Shown here: positions 1 through 7,706 of the stretch, in pieces
Numbering within the stretch: the first letter of the stretch is position 1
How the letters are laid out: each line of letters starts with the position of its first letter
Assembly: GCA_919902485.1 (NCBI GenBank)
Contig: CAKKRB010000276.1
Location: 1 to 8,978 of the forward strand
DNA: 8,978 nucleotides
Direction of reading: 5' to 3'
Origin: Omnitrophica bacterium GWA2_41_15
GTDB taxonomy: Bacteria; Omnitrophota; Gorgyraeia; Gorgyraeales; Gorgyraeaceae
Program-made: the position numbers and the translations under genes
Notes under the pieces: model-generated
The model's database searches: none
Told to the model about the DNA's origin: nothing
The model's input: only the letters and a program-made list of their open reading frames with translations

Positions 1-126
1 ACAGAAGCAGAATGCGCGCCATGCTATAGAAATCAATGCAATAAAAAGCCAACATGTATGGATATGATATCTCTGAAAGAAATAGTCAAGTCAGTGAAAG
101 ATTCTGTTCGGCGATCGGAACCATAG
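1..126 (+). CDS. Glycosyltransferase family 9 (heptosyltransferase-like), C-terminal end only
   Basis: Frame 1 is open from the window edge to a TAG at 124-126 and encodes 41 residues. They contain the cysteine pattern C-x2-C-Y-x4-C-x6-C-M followed by an amphipathic stretch (DMISLKEIVKSV). I recognise this as the usual C-terminal tail of GT9 enzymes, the ADP-heptose:LPS heptosyltransferase family, in which a PC...C...CM..I....V pattern closes the protein. Family members transfer heptose or a related sugar to lipopolysaccharide core at the cytoplasmic face of the inner membrane. The nucleotide-sugar binding domain lies outside the window, so donor and acceptor cannot be judged. The last six residues (VRRSEP) and the stop codon lie inside a perfect inverted repeat, so the native C-terminus may have been altered by repeat insertion. 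The GT2 gene begins 24 nt downstream and is probably co-transcribed. Confidence 0.7.
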   Translation, partial: TEAECAPCYRNQCNKKPTCMDMISLKEIVKSVKDSVRRSEP

Positions 127-141
127 TTCCGATCGCCGAAC
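106..141. repeat. Perfect 16-bp inverted repeat spanning a stop codon
   Basis: The left arm GTTCGGCGATCGGAAC (106-121) and right arm GTTCCGATCGCCGAAC (126-141) are exact reverse complements around the 4-nt loop CATA. The TAG stop of the GT9 gene (124-126) lies at the loop and the first base of the right arm. No T-run follows the right arm (CGGAATAGGT), so it does not look like a standard intrinsic terminator. It ends just before the ribosome-binding region of the next gene and could affect mRNA stability or the ratio of the two products. Its GC-rich perfect symmetry in AT-rich DNA suggests a dispersed palindromic repeat of the REP type. That identity is inferred from this single copy. Confidence 0.85.
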
Positions 142-150
142 GGAATAGGT

Positions 151-1071
151 ATGTATGGTATGAGTAATCTTATAGACATCTCTATTGCTATCCCTGTAAA
201 AAATGGAGAGAAATATATTGATTCTCTGTTAAAAGCTGTATTTTCTCAGGAAACAAGACAGGGCTTTGAAGTTATTATTATAGATTCTGGCTCTAAAGAT
301 AAGACGCTGGATATTGTGAAGCAATATCCGGTAGAGCTATATAAAATAAAACCTCAGGAATTTAATCATGGTCTTACGCGTAATTTTGGAATATCCAAGG
401 CAAAAGGTAAATATGTAGTACTGATGACGCAGGATGCTGTGCCGTATGATAATCATTGGCTTGAGCAGCTTATAAATACTATTGATACTGATGAAAATAT
501 AGCTGGAGTTTATTCCAGGCAGATTCCTAGAGATGATGCACATCCTTTAATTAAATTGAGAATTGATAAATTTTTTGGAGAGCAGAAAAAAAGAACAGTC
601 AATTATATCACTGATATCAGGGAATACGATAAACTATTACCTTTAGAGAAACATAGTCTTTGCGGCTTTGACAATGTATCATCCTGCATAAGAAGGGAGG
701 TATGGGAAAAATTTCCTTTTTCTGAAACAGATTTTGCTGAAGACTTGGATTGGTCAGTGAGGGTTTTAAAGGCAGGATATAAGATAGCATATGAGCCAAA
801 GAGCATTGTTGTGCATTCTCATGACAAGTCTATTTATTACGAATATAAGCGCGCATTTATACTTTACAGAAAGCTGTATAAATTGTTCAGGCTCAAGCCA
901 GTGCCTTCTATGGCGCATGTTTTATATTTTTCTTTAAAAGATATAATTTCAGGCATTATGTATACTCTAAAATATAAAAGCGGGTCATTTAAAAAGATCA
1001 TCTGGTTATTCAAAGCTCCTTTTATATCTTTTTTTGCCATTTATGGTCAATACAAGGGAGCCAGGAAGTAG
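151..1071 (+). CDS. Glycosyltransferase family 2 (rhamnosyltransferase-like)
   Basis: A 306-residue GT-A fold glycosyltransferase. The N-terminus ISIAIPVKNGEKYI (about 11-24) is the nucleotide-binding strand and turn typical of GT2, followed by VIIIDSGSKDKT (41-52), EFNHGLTRN (70-78) and MTQDAVP (92-98), where the Asp is the likely metal/donor ligand in place of a DXD. Near 196-201, AEDLDW is the catalytic-base region and VHSHD (221-225) closes the conserved domain. The FNHG...TQDA combination is one I associate with rhamnosyltransferase-type GT2 proteins, but the sugar cannot be fixed from sequence. The C-terminus is basic and hydrophobic (about 285-300) and may touch the membrane. An in-frame ATG at 160 is an alternative start and gives MSNLIDISIAIP, closer to the usual length before the first strand. 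GGA at 142-144 and AGG at 147-149 could serve either start. The GT4 gene follows after 9 nt. Confidence 0.88.
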   Translation: MYGMSNLIDISIAIPVKNGEKYIDSLLKAVFSQETRQGFEVIIIDSGSKDKTLDIVKQYPVELYKIKPQEFNHGLTRNFGISKAKGKYVVLMTQDAVPYDNHWLEQLINTIDTDENIAGVYSRQIPRDDAHPLIKLRIDKFFGEQKKRTVNYITDIREYDKLLPLEKHSLCGFDNVSSCIRREVWEKFPFSETDFAEDLDWSVRVLKAGYKIAYEPKSIVVHSHDKSIYYEYKRAFILYRKLYKLFRLKPVPSMAHVLYFSLKDIISGIMYTLKYKSGSFKKIIWLFKAPFISFFAIYGQYKGARK

Positions 1072-1080
1072 GACGATTAT

Positions 1081-2436
1081 ATGAGAATAATTCAGCTGGT
1101 TCATAGCTTTCCGCCTTATACAGTGGCAGGGACAGAGGTATATACATACGAATTGTCTCAGGAGTTACAAAAAAGGCATAAAGTCTTTATTTTTTTTCGT
1201 ATTAACGATCAGAAGAAAAAGGAATATGAGATTGTTTCTGGCAATATTGATAACTTAGAGATATATGCTATTAATAATACTTTTCGAAGATGCGATTCTT
1301 TTGAAAGCACTTATAATAACTTTCATATCACTGACAAATTTGCGCAGTTACTTGATAGGATCCAGCCTGATATTATTCATATCCAGCATCTTCTTTTTCT
1401 TTCCATTTCAATAATAAAAGAAGCAAAAAAGCGAAAGATACCAATTGTCTTTACGCTCAATGATTACTGGCTTATGTGCCATATGGGGCAGCTTCTAAGG
1501 CGAGACGGAAGCCTGTGCGAATTGCCAATGGAAGAGATTTGTTCTGAATGCCTGATCACGCAACTGAGCATAAAAAATAATTCGATGGCAGTATATCAAT
1601 TTTTGAGAAAATGGGTTAGTAATATTTTTTTACAATTACTTAAAAACGCATATCTTTTTTACGCCAAAGTAGCTTTTTTGAACAAAAACGAGCAACTCAC
1701 TCAAATCAGAAAACGTATCTCATCTATTAAAGAGGTTAACGGATTAGTGGATGTCTTTATTGCGCCGTCTAACTTTATAAAAGAGAGATTTATAAAATTT
1801 GGTTTTTCTGAAGAAAGGATAAAAGTTTTACCTTATGGCCTTGATATGCGCAATTTTAAGGATATCGCAAAGACATTGTCTGATAAGATTAGATTTGGTT
1901 ATATAGGGACATTGCTTCCTCCTAAAGGCGTGGACATATTAATAAAGGCGTTTAATAATATAAACGCTGATATGGCTGAGCTTAAGATTTACGGCCGGCT
2001 TTTGCCTTACGCGGGTTATGAGAATTACCCTGCCTATTTAAAAAATCTTGCCAGAAATAAAGGGATTGTATTTATGGGAGGGTTTAAAAATAGCGATATA
2101 GGCAAAATCTTGTCCGGGATAGATGTTTTAATCATTCCTTCTATATGGTATGAAAATGCTCCGTTTGTTATACAAGAGGCATTTAAGGCAATGGTCCCGG
2201 TAATTGCCGCAGATATTGGAGGTATTCCTGAATTTGTAAAGGATGGAGTAAACGGCTTGTTATTCAAATCAGGGGATGTAAATGACCTTCGCGCAAGAAT
2301 AGAGTACATAATTAATAATCCAAATATCATGGAAGAATTCAGGAAAAATATGCCGGATGTTAAAAGCATAGAAGAAAATTCGAAGGAAATAGAAAGAATA
2401 TACGTTGAATTAACAGGCAAGCCAAAATGTTTTTAG
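1081..2436 (+). CDS. Glycosyltransferase family 4 (GT-B fold)
   Basis: A 451-residue retaining GT-B glycosyltransferase. The N-terminal acceptor domain starts MRIIQLVHSFPPYTVAGTEVY, where the glycine-rich GTE turn is typical of GT4. It continues with QPDIIHIQH (95-103) and FTLNDYWLMC (124-133). The C-terminal donor domain begins near FGYIGTLLPPKGVDILI (272-288) and contains the E-x7-E motif at E358/E366 in ENAPFVIQEAF, followed by GGIPEFVKDGVNGLLF (380-395), which contacts the nucleotide sugar. Four cysteines (C133, C146, C154, C157) sit in a loop after the DYW segment and could form a metal or disulfide site. The enzyme probably adds a hexose to a lipid-linked or surface glycan in the cytoplasm. 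AGGA at 1070-1073, overlapping the upstream stop, is a well-placed ribosome-binding site 7 nt before the ATG. The gene overlaps the next by 10 nt, implying coupled translation. Confidence 0.9.
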   Translation: MRIIQLVHSFPPYTVAGTEVYTYELSQELQKRHKVFIFFRINDQKKKEYEIVSGNIDNLEIYAINNTFRRCDSFESTYNNFHITDKFAQLLDRIQPDIIHIQHLLFLSISIIKEAKKRKIPIVFTLNDYWLMCHMGQLLRRDGSLCELPMEEICSECLITQLSIKNNSMAVYQFLRKWVSNIFLQLLKNAYLFYAKVAFLNKNEQLTQIRKRISSIKEVNGLVDVFIAPSNFIKERFIKFGFSEERIKVLPYGLDMRNFKDIAKTLSDKIRFGYIGTLLPPKGVDILIKAFNNINADMAELKIYGRLLPYAGYENYPAYLKNLARNKGIVFMGGFKNSDIGKILSGIDVLIIPSIWYENAPFVIQEAFKAMVPVIAADIGGIPEFVKDGVNGLLFKSGDVNDLRARIEYIINNPNIMEEFRKNMPDVKSIEENSKEIERIYVELTGKPKCF

Positions 2437-4478
2437 CATATATTGACCCTGGAACAGGGTTTACGATTTTTAATTTAGAGGCGTGGCTAGTTGCGATTAT
2501 AGCCGGTTTTTTCGGGATAATTTTAATATTTCTGAAGAATATATTCAACTTTTTTAAAAAACATAAGAACATATTTGTATTTCTTTTATTTTTTATAGCA
2601 TGTTTAACAACAGGAGCATTTATGAATAAAGGATCAAGATTTGATAAAAAGATTATTGTATTGGGATTCGATGGTTTAAGCCCGGATATTGTTGAGAGCA
2701 TGATGAAAGAAGGCAGGCTTCCTAACTTTTCAAAATTAAAGGAGCAAGGCTCTTACAGCAGGCTCTTAACTACAAATCCTTCACAGTCTCCTGTTGCCTG
2801 GGCTGGCTTTGCTACAGGCCAGAATCCCGGCAAGAATGGTATTTTTGATTTTATTATCAGGGATCCAAAGACATATACCTTAAACCTGGCTATATCTGAT
2901 GTTAAAAATAGCGCGCCGCAGAAAATAATAAAAAGCAAATGCTTCTGGCAATATGCCTCAGAACAAAATATACCTGCAGTAATAATTTCTCATCCGCTTA
3001 CTTTTCCTCCTGGCAGGATATATGGCAGGATGCTTTCAGGAATGGGTGTTACTGATATTCTGGGAACAGAAGGCACCTTTACTTTTTATACCACAGAATC
3101 GATGGATAAGAACAAAGATGTTGGAGGCAGGGTGTTCCAGGTCAGCAGGGCACCTGTGATGGTTATGAATCTTATTGGCCCAAAAGTTCATACTATTGGA
3201 AAAGAGAGCAAAAATGTAAAAGTTCCATTCAAAGTTACATTGGAGAAAGATAGAAAAAGTGCTGTTATAGAATTTCAGAATAATAAATTTGAACTGCAGC
3301 CAGGAGAATGGAGCAACTGGAAAGAAGTCTCTTTTAAAATAGGTTTGTTTAAAACACTAAAAGGCATATTTAAATTTTATCTTGTAGAAGCTGAGCCAAG
3401 GTTTAAACTGTACATAAGCCCGATTAATTTCGATCCAAGAAAACCGTTTTTCCAGATATCGTATCCTGCAGGATATAGTAAGGAGTTGGCTGATAATATA
3501 GGGCTTTATTATACGCAGGGCATGCCTATAAATACGTGGGCAGTTAATGAAAAAAAACTGGGAGAAACGCCTTTACTGGAGCAATCTGAAATGGTTTTAA
3601 AAGAGAGAAAGGCAATGCTGGATTTTGAATTAAAACGGTTTAGTAAGGGCATTCTCTTTTGTTATTTTGGTGCTACTGACACTATCCAGCATATGTTTTG
3701 GAGATATGCTGATCCTGAACATCCATTATATGAAGATGGGTCTCCTCAAAAGTACAAAGAGGCAATAGAAAACTGGTATAAAAAGATGGATAATATATTA
3801 GGCGATGTAATGATAGGTTTAAATAAGAACGATACTCTAATTGTTTTGTCTGATCATGGTTTCAATACATTCAGGAGAAGCGCGCATATAAATAGCTGGT
3901 TAAGAAAAAATGGATATTTAGAATTAAAAAACCCCTATGCTAAAACAGGTTCTGAGTTATTAACGGATATTGATTGGTCAAAAACAAGGGCTTACGCTAT
4001 AGGTTTCGGCTCTATCTATATTAATCAGAAGGGGAGAGAGCGTAGCGGCATAGTTAATCCAGAGAGCGATACAGAATTGCTTAAAGAGGAGATAATAAAT
4101 AAACTTAGAGGCTGGAGGGATGAAAAATATAACCAGAGTGTAGTAAATGATGTTTATAAAAAGGAAGATATATTTCATGGGAAATATGCTAAAAATGCAC
4201 CTGACCTTTATATAGGCTTTAATATAGGATACAGGGCTTCCTGGCAGACCGCGCTGGGTGCCGTGCCTGAGGTTGCAATAGAAGATAATATGAAAAAATG
4301 GTCTGGCGACCATCTTTTTGATTCGAAATTAGTGCCAGGCATAATTTTTTCAAATAAAACAATAATAAAAGATAAGCCGTCTATTTATGATATTGCGCCT
4401 ACTATTTTAGAGGAGATAGGATGCGGCAGGGGTAAGATAGAAAGATGTAATTTTGACGGCAGACCATTATTTGATTAG
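2427..4478 (+). CDS. Membrane-anchored phosphodiesterase/nucleotide pyrophosphatase-family protein (alkaline phosphatase superfamily)
   Basis: A 683-residue protein. Residues 1-66 hold a YIDPGTG motif (5-11), a hydrophobic helix (about 18-36), a basic patch KNIFNFFKKHKN and a second helix (about 49-65). The catalytic domain follows and has the superfamily metal-site pattern: D82 in GFDGLSPD, nucleophile S121 in SPVAWAGFATG, D418 and H422 in ATDTIQH, D476-H477 in LSDHGF, and D628-H629 in SGDH. This matches the type I phosphodiesterase/nucleotide pyrophosphatase family, whose members cleave or transfer phosphoester groups with two metal ions (usually zinc). With two helices the catalytic domain probably faces the periplasm, so a role in lipid- or glycan-linked phosphate chemistry on envelope material is plausible. 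The substrate is unknown. The start overlaps the GT4 stop by 10 nt and there is no strong ribosome-binding site, so translation probably depends on the upstream gene. Its stop is one base from the stop of the opposing gene. Confidence 0.85.
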   Translation: MFLAYIDPGTGFTIFNLEAWLVAIIAGFFGIILIFLKNIFNFFKKHKNIFVFLLFFIACLTTGAFMNKGSRFDKKIIVLGFDGLSPDIVESMMKEGRLPNFSKLKEQGSYSRLLTTNPSQSPVAWAGFATGQNPGKNGIFDFIIRDPKTYTLNLAISDVKNSAPQKIIKSKCFWQYASEQNIPAVIISHPLTFPPGRIYGRMLSGMGVTDILGTEGTFTFYTTESMDKNKDVGGRVFQVSRAPVMVMNLIGPKVHTIGKESKNVKVPFKVTLEKDRKSAVIEFQNNKFELQPGEWSNWKEVSFKIGLFKTLKGIFKFYLVEAEPRFKLYISPINFDPRKPFFQISYPAGYSKELADNIGLYYTQGMPINTWAVNEKKLGETPLLEQSEMVLKERKAMLDFELKRFSKGILFCYFGATDTIQHMFWRYADPEHPLYEDGSPQKYKEAIENWYKKMDNILGDVMIGLNKNDTLIVLSDHGFNTFRRSAHINSWLRKNGYLELKNPYAKTGSELLTDIDWSKTRAYAIGFGSIYINQKGRERSGIVNPESDTELLKEEIINKLRGWRDEKYNQSVVNDVYKKEDIFHGKYAKNAPDLYIGFNIGYRASWQTALGAVPEVAIEDNMKKWSGDHLFDSKLVPGIIFSNKTIIKDKPSIYDIAPTILEEIGCGRGKIERCNFDGRPLFD

Positions 4479-4479
4479 C

Positions 4480-6378
4480 TTATAAATAACCAAGTGATTT
4501 TAATTCTTCTAACTTTTCCTGGAAGTCTTTATTTTTTACAGGGTTATCGCTGACTCCCAATGGAATAAATTTAATATGTTTGATTAGATAGATCTTTTCA
4601 TTCTCAGGATGAAAATCTATTTCTATAGAAAATTTCTTATCATTAATAACAATATTCCCAAGATAGAAGTAATAATAATAACAGGCTTTATTAGGAACCC
4701 TGAACAAATCTATCCTGGCAGGGTTCTGGAAAGGTAAATTTTTATAAAACCTGAACCTTAAACCAAAGTTAGCGGCAGAAGAGTTTATTTCCTGGCTAGA
4801 TTCCAATAATAGATAGATTTTGTAAGTGCCATTTAGTATATCGGTAGATAGTGTAATTGGCGCCAGGTAGCTTTTGGCTGGTAAATAATAAATCCCTTCG
4901 CTATCCCACGCCGTATCAAATAACCAGGCTTTATTTATAGATGGGTTGTTTATATTTAGAAATTCCGGCATCTTTTTATAATGGACACGGCATCTTTCCA
5001 TGGCATCCTCAGGTTCTAGTTTCATGTGTGTAGCTATAAAGTAAAATGGGTAATCCGGCGTTTTACTTCTTACAGATTTATCATAGCGTTCCCTGTATGG
5101 TTTCATGGTCTTTTCATGCATACCCATAAGTTCCTTTTTAATAGCCGGCTCATTATAAGCTATGTTGTTCTTTTCTTCAGGATCTTGTTCCAGGTCGTAA
5201 AGCATATCCTTGTTTATAATGTATTTATATTTTTTTGTGCGTATGTAATCACTGCCAAATACAGCTATTCTGGACGAGACGTTTTTATTTAAATACCCAA
5301 GAAGGCTATTCCCGTCCAATGATTTGCCTTGAGGAATCTTGATGCCGCATATGTCAAAAATAGTAGGCATAATATCTATAGATTGCGTGAATTCGTTTAT
5401 TCTGGTTTCATGGTAGGTTAGCTTTTGATAGTATAAGATAAGAGGGGTTTTAATCACAGAATCCCAGGAAGATTCTCCGTGGGATAATAGCCCTTGGTCG
5501 CCAAGAAACTCGCCATGGTCTGATGTAATGATTATCATGGTATTGCGTAATAATTTATTAGATTTAAGTTTTTCATACAATATACCAACTAGAGAGTCTG
5601 CGTATTTGAGGTTACTGTCATATAGGCCTTTCAGGCACTCTATTTCAATTTCATTGAATATATCTGCCGAATCATCAGGCCTTTCTACATATTTTTTTCT
5701 GACAAGCTCTACGGTCTCTTTATCTGCATTGCCGATTAATTCTTTATTTTCTACGCCAGGAGGGTATGGGGTATGAGGGAATAGAATATGCCAGTAGATA
5801 AAAGATCTTTTATTTTTTTTTATGAACGATATTATTTCTGGGATAACAGTATTAATTTTAATATTTCTGTCTAGTTCTATGTTTTTATTTATTTTGTTGT
5901 TTATAGAAGATTCGTCAAATTGGCTTGCGAAATAAGATTTTTTATCAAAATAAGCGTGGTCTGAAAATAAAGCTGTCCTGTATCCATGCATCGAAAGGAG
6001 TTTTGTGAGAAATATCTGGCCAGAGTCAAACTGCATAAAAAGCCTCCATAGGTATTCTTTTTTAATGCCCCATATATAAGCGTCGTCTTCTATAGCGTCT
6101 AATGTAAAATAGCGCGAAAAAAATATAGAAGATACAGAAGTCGTAGTTCTTGTACCTTGGGAAAAATTATTCTCAAACAGAATACTTTTTTTAGCTATTG
6201 CATCTATGCAGGGGGTTGTATTTTTTGAATAGCCGTAGCAGGAAAAATGGTCTGCCCTAGCCGCATCAAGCACTATAAAGATTATATTCGGCCTGGATAG
6301 TAGTTGTATTTTTTTATAACAGAATAAGGTTGTTGCGATTATGAGAATTATTAGAGCGGAATATATGTATTTTTTCAT
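4480..6378 (-). CDS. Membrane-anchored sulfatase-fold protein with Thr at the nucleophile position
   Basis: A 632-residue protein. Residues 4-21 form a signal-anchor helix after MKK, placing the rest outside the cytoplasm. The sulfatase-fold core begins RPNIIFIVLDAARADHFSCYGY (29-50), with D38 as the first metal ligand. Further core motifs are PHTPYPP (201-207), TSDHGEFLGDQG (285-296, ligands D287 and H288), and SHG...K (299-310). At the nucleophile site the sequence is GTRTTTSVSS (75-84). Aligned to C/S-x-P-S-R of sulfatases and to W-T-L-P-S-H of a common divergent group, T78 takes the catalytic place and no Cys or Ser for formylglycine is present. Family logic then favours phosphate or phosphonate chemistry, as in LtaS- and EptA-type transferases. 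Residues about 435-615 form a separate, aromatic-rich, probably beta-sheet domain of unknown role. The protein ends LKSLGYL, a tail common in sulfatase-family proteins. The gene is 8 nt downstream of cysN and has no clear ribosome-binding site. Confidence 0.8.
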   Translation of the reverse strand: MKKYIYSALIILIIATTLFCYKKIQLLSRPNIIFIVLDAARADHFSCYGYSKNTTPCIDAIAKKSILFENNFSQGTRTTTSVSSIFFSRYFTLDAIEDDAYIWGIKKEYLWRLFMQFDSGQIFLTKLLSMHGYRTALFSDHAYFDKKSYFASQFDESSINNKINKNIELDRNIKINTVIPEIISFIKKNKRSFIYWHILFPHTPYPPGVENKELIGNADKETVELVRKKYVERPDDSADIFNEIEIECLKGLYDSNLKYADSLVGILYEKLKSNKLLRNTMIIITSDHGEFLGDQGLLSHGESSWDSVIKTPLILYYQKLTYHETRINEFTQSIDIMPTIFDICGIKIPQGKSLDGNSLLGYLNKNVSSRIAVFGSDYIRTKKYKYIINKDMLYDLEQDPEEKNNIAYNEPAIKKELMGMHEKTMKPYRERYDKSVRSKTPDYPFYFIATHMKLEPEDAMERCRVHYKKMPEFLNINNPSINKAWLFDTAWDSEGIYYLPAKSYLAPITLSTDILNGTYKIYLLLESSQEINSSAANFGLRFRFYKNLPFQNPARIDLFRVPNKACYYYYFYLGNIVINDKKFSIEIDFHPENEKIYLIKHIKFIPLGVSDNPVKNKDFQEKLEELKSLGYL

Positions 6379-6386
6379 GATGTTTT

Positions 6387-7616
6387 TTAAATAACTATGC
6401 CTATACCCATAGGCTTAGAATCTTTTTCTATTACAAATCTTCCTAGTTCCGGGATAAAAGAGAACTTCTCAAAAAATGCAGGCTCTTTTGTGACAAATGT
6501 CATGAGGCCTGTTTCGTTAAGCCTTAATTCTTTTGCGTTTTCTTCCAGGGTATTTAGCGTAGAAGAATCAATGCGTTTTTGTATTTTTTCTACCATGCAT
6601 TCAATTTCCTGTGTTGAGCAGCGCAGCGTCATCGGGCTATTGATTTTCAATGGAATACTGGAAAGCCATAACACGCTACCTTTAAAACTGTTAACTAGTT
6701 TTAATGAGCGATTCTTATCAACTAAGATATAGCCTCTCTTTATATCAGTATTTTTATCTAGGATAATGCCTATATTTTGTCCTGCATAAACTTTAGAAGG
6801 ATTAGCTTGGCCATATATTTTTATTGTTTTTATCTTGGCTTTTTGATTGGAAGGTAGAATTAGGAGAGAAGCAGATTTTTTCATTATACCTGATTCTAAT
6901 CTGCCTACGATTACTCTTTCTTCATTTATTTCATAGATGTCCTGAATTGGAAAACGCAAGGGTTTTTTATCATGCCCAGTTTCTTTTGTGATAGAATAGA
7001 TTGCTTGTAAAAGCGAAGGCCCTTTGTACCATTTCATATAAGGGCATTTTTTGGAAATATTAGAGTCTTTTTTGGCAGATATAGGGATTATAAAAAGAGG
7101 TTTTATTTTTATATTTTTTAGGAACCCTGCTAGTTCATTTTTAAGTTTTTCAAATCTTTCTTTTTCATAATTAACGATATCCATTTTATTTACCGCGAAT
7201 ATGGCTTTATTTATGCCCAGCATGTCTAAAATAAATATATGGCGCCTGGTTTGCTCCATTATCCCTTCCTTCGCGTCTATGACCACGAGGCCTGCTTGGG
7301 CTTCTGTGGCGCCTGTTATCATGTTTTTCAGTAGTTCTGTATGGCCGGGGGTGTCTATTATCGTAAACCGCCTGTTTTTTACTTTAAGGGGTATCTGCGC
7401 AGTGTCTATGGTTTTATCCTGCTCTCTTTCCTCCTTTAGTTGATCCACGATATAGGCCAGTTCAGTTACCTTGCCAAGCTCTTTTGAATTTTTTTTAAGC
7501 TCTAAAAATTTTTCTCTGGATAGGGAATTGGTGTCTAGCAGGAGCCTTCCTATGAGGGTAGATTTTCCGTGGTCAATATGCCCTGCAATTACAATTTTAA
7601 CAGTTTGCTTATGCAT
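6387..7616 (-). CDS. cysN: Sulfate adenylyltransferase large subunit (CysN-like GTPase)
   Basis: A 409-residue translation-factor-type GTPase. The G1 loop is GHIDHGKST (12-20), the G2 region EREQDKTIDTAQ (63-74), G3 DTPGH (88-92), G4 NKMD (143-146) and G5 SAK (180-182). Then WYKGPSLLQAI and PLRFPIQDIY lead into two beta-barrel domains, and the protein ends GRFVIE...MGIGIVI, as CysN and EF-1alpha-like proteins do. With CysD it forms ATP sulfurylase, where GTP hydrolysis drives formation of adenylyl sulfate. The adjacent cysD-like gene is the main reason to prefer CysN over another GTPase. The protein is shorter than E. coli CysN (475 residues) and has no APS-kinase domain, unlike NodQ. The G1 loop is more EF-Tu-like (HxDHGKST) than the usual CysN GSVDDGKST. 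GAGGGG at 7625-7620 on the minus strand is a good ribosome-binding site and supports this ATG, so cysN can be translated independently of cysD. Confidence 0.85.
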   Translation of the reverse strand: MHKQTVKIVIAGHIDHGKSTLIGRLLLDTNSLSREKFLELKKNSKELGKVTELAYIVDQLKEEREQDKTIDTAQIPLKVKNRRFTIIDTPGHTELLKNMITGATEAQAGLVVIDAKEGIMEQTRRHIFILDMLGINKAIFAVNKMDIVNYEKERFEKLKNELAGFLKNIKIKPLFIIPISAKKDSNISKKCPYMKWYKGPSLLQAIYSITKETGHDKKPLRFPIQDIYEINEERVIVGRLESGIMKKSASLLILPSNQKAKIKTIKIYGQANPSKVYAGQNIGIILDKNTDIKRGYILVDKNRSLKLVNSFKGSVLWLSSIPLKINSPMTLRCSTQEIECMVEKIQKRIDSSTLNTLEENAKELRLNETGLMTFVTKEPAFFEKFSFIPELGRFVIEKDSKPMGIGIVI

Positions 7617-7619
7617 TTA

Positions 7620-7625
7620 CCCCTC
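7620..7625 (-). promoter_or_regulatory. Ribosome-binding site of cysN
   Basis: On the minus strand GAGGGG is followed by TAA and the ATG at 7616-7614. GAGG is about 5 nt from the start. This is the clearest Shine-Dalgarno match on the minus strand and fixes the cysN start. It lies outside the neighbouring hairpins, so cysN translation does not need them to open. Confidence 0.6.
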
Positions 7626-7634
7626 GCCAGAAAG

Positions 7635-7654
7635 CCCCGCCTGTGAAGGCGGGG
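7635..7654. repeat. GC-rich hairpin A (8-bp stem)
   Basis: CCCCGCCT (7635-7642) pairs exactly with AGGCGGGG (7647-7654) around the loop GTGA. A further AGCCCC (7633-7638) could instead pair with GGGGCT at 7661-7666, giving a competing fold. It is the copy nearest the cysN start and part of a run of three palindromes. I recall this word as a dispersed palindrome in genomes of uncultivated bacteria, but have not verified that. Confidence 0.75.
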
Positions 7655-7670
7655 ATGAATGGGGCTGGCT

Positions 7671-7694
7671 CGGGGTTCGCTCAAGCGAACCCCG
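7671..7694. repeat. GC-rich hairpin B (10-11-bp stem)
   Basis: CGGGGTTCGC (7671-7680) pairs exactly with GCGAACCCCG (7685-7694) around the loop TCAA, whose outer T and A could also pair. It is a perfect palindrome with a tetraloop, lying between hairpins A and C in the middle of the cysD-cysN gap. Confidence 0.8.
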
Positions 7695-7706
7695 CAATAA
7701 AAGATG

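Noticed and set aside
3978..4313. A 111-codon minus-strand reading frame inside the phosphodiesterase gene, and similar antisense frames elsewhere such as 2034-2420.
   Set aside because: They lie wholly within well-supported genes, have no recognisable domain and no ribosome-binding site, and appear to be by-products of the coding strand.
4691..7129. The 12-mer TTAGGAACCCTG occurs at 4691-4702 and 7118-7129.
   Set aside because: The copies are read in different frames of two unrelated genes, with no similarity around them. Chance is enough.
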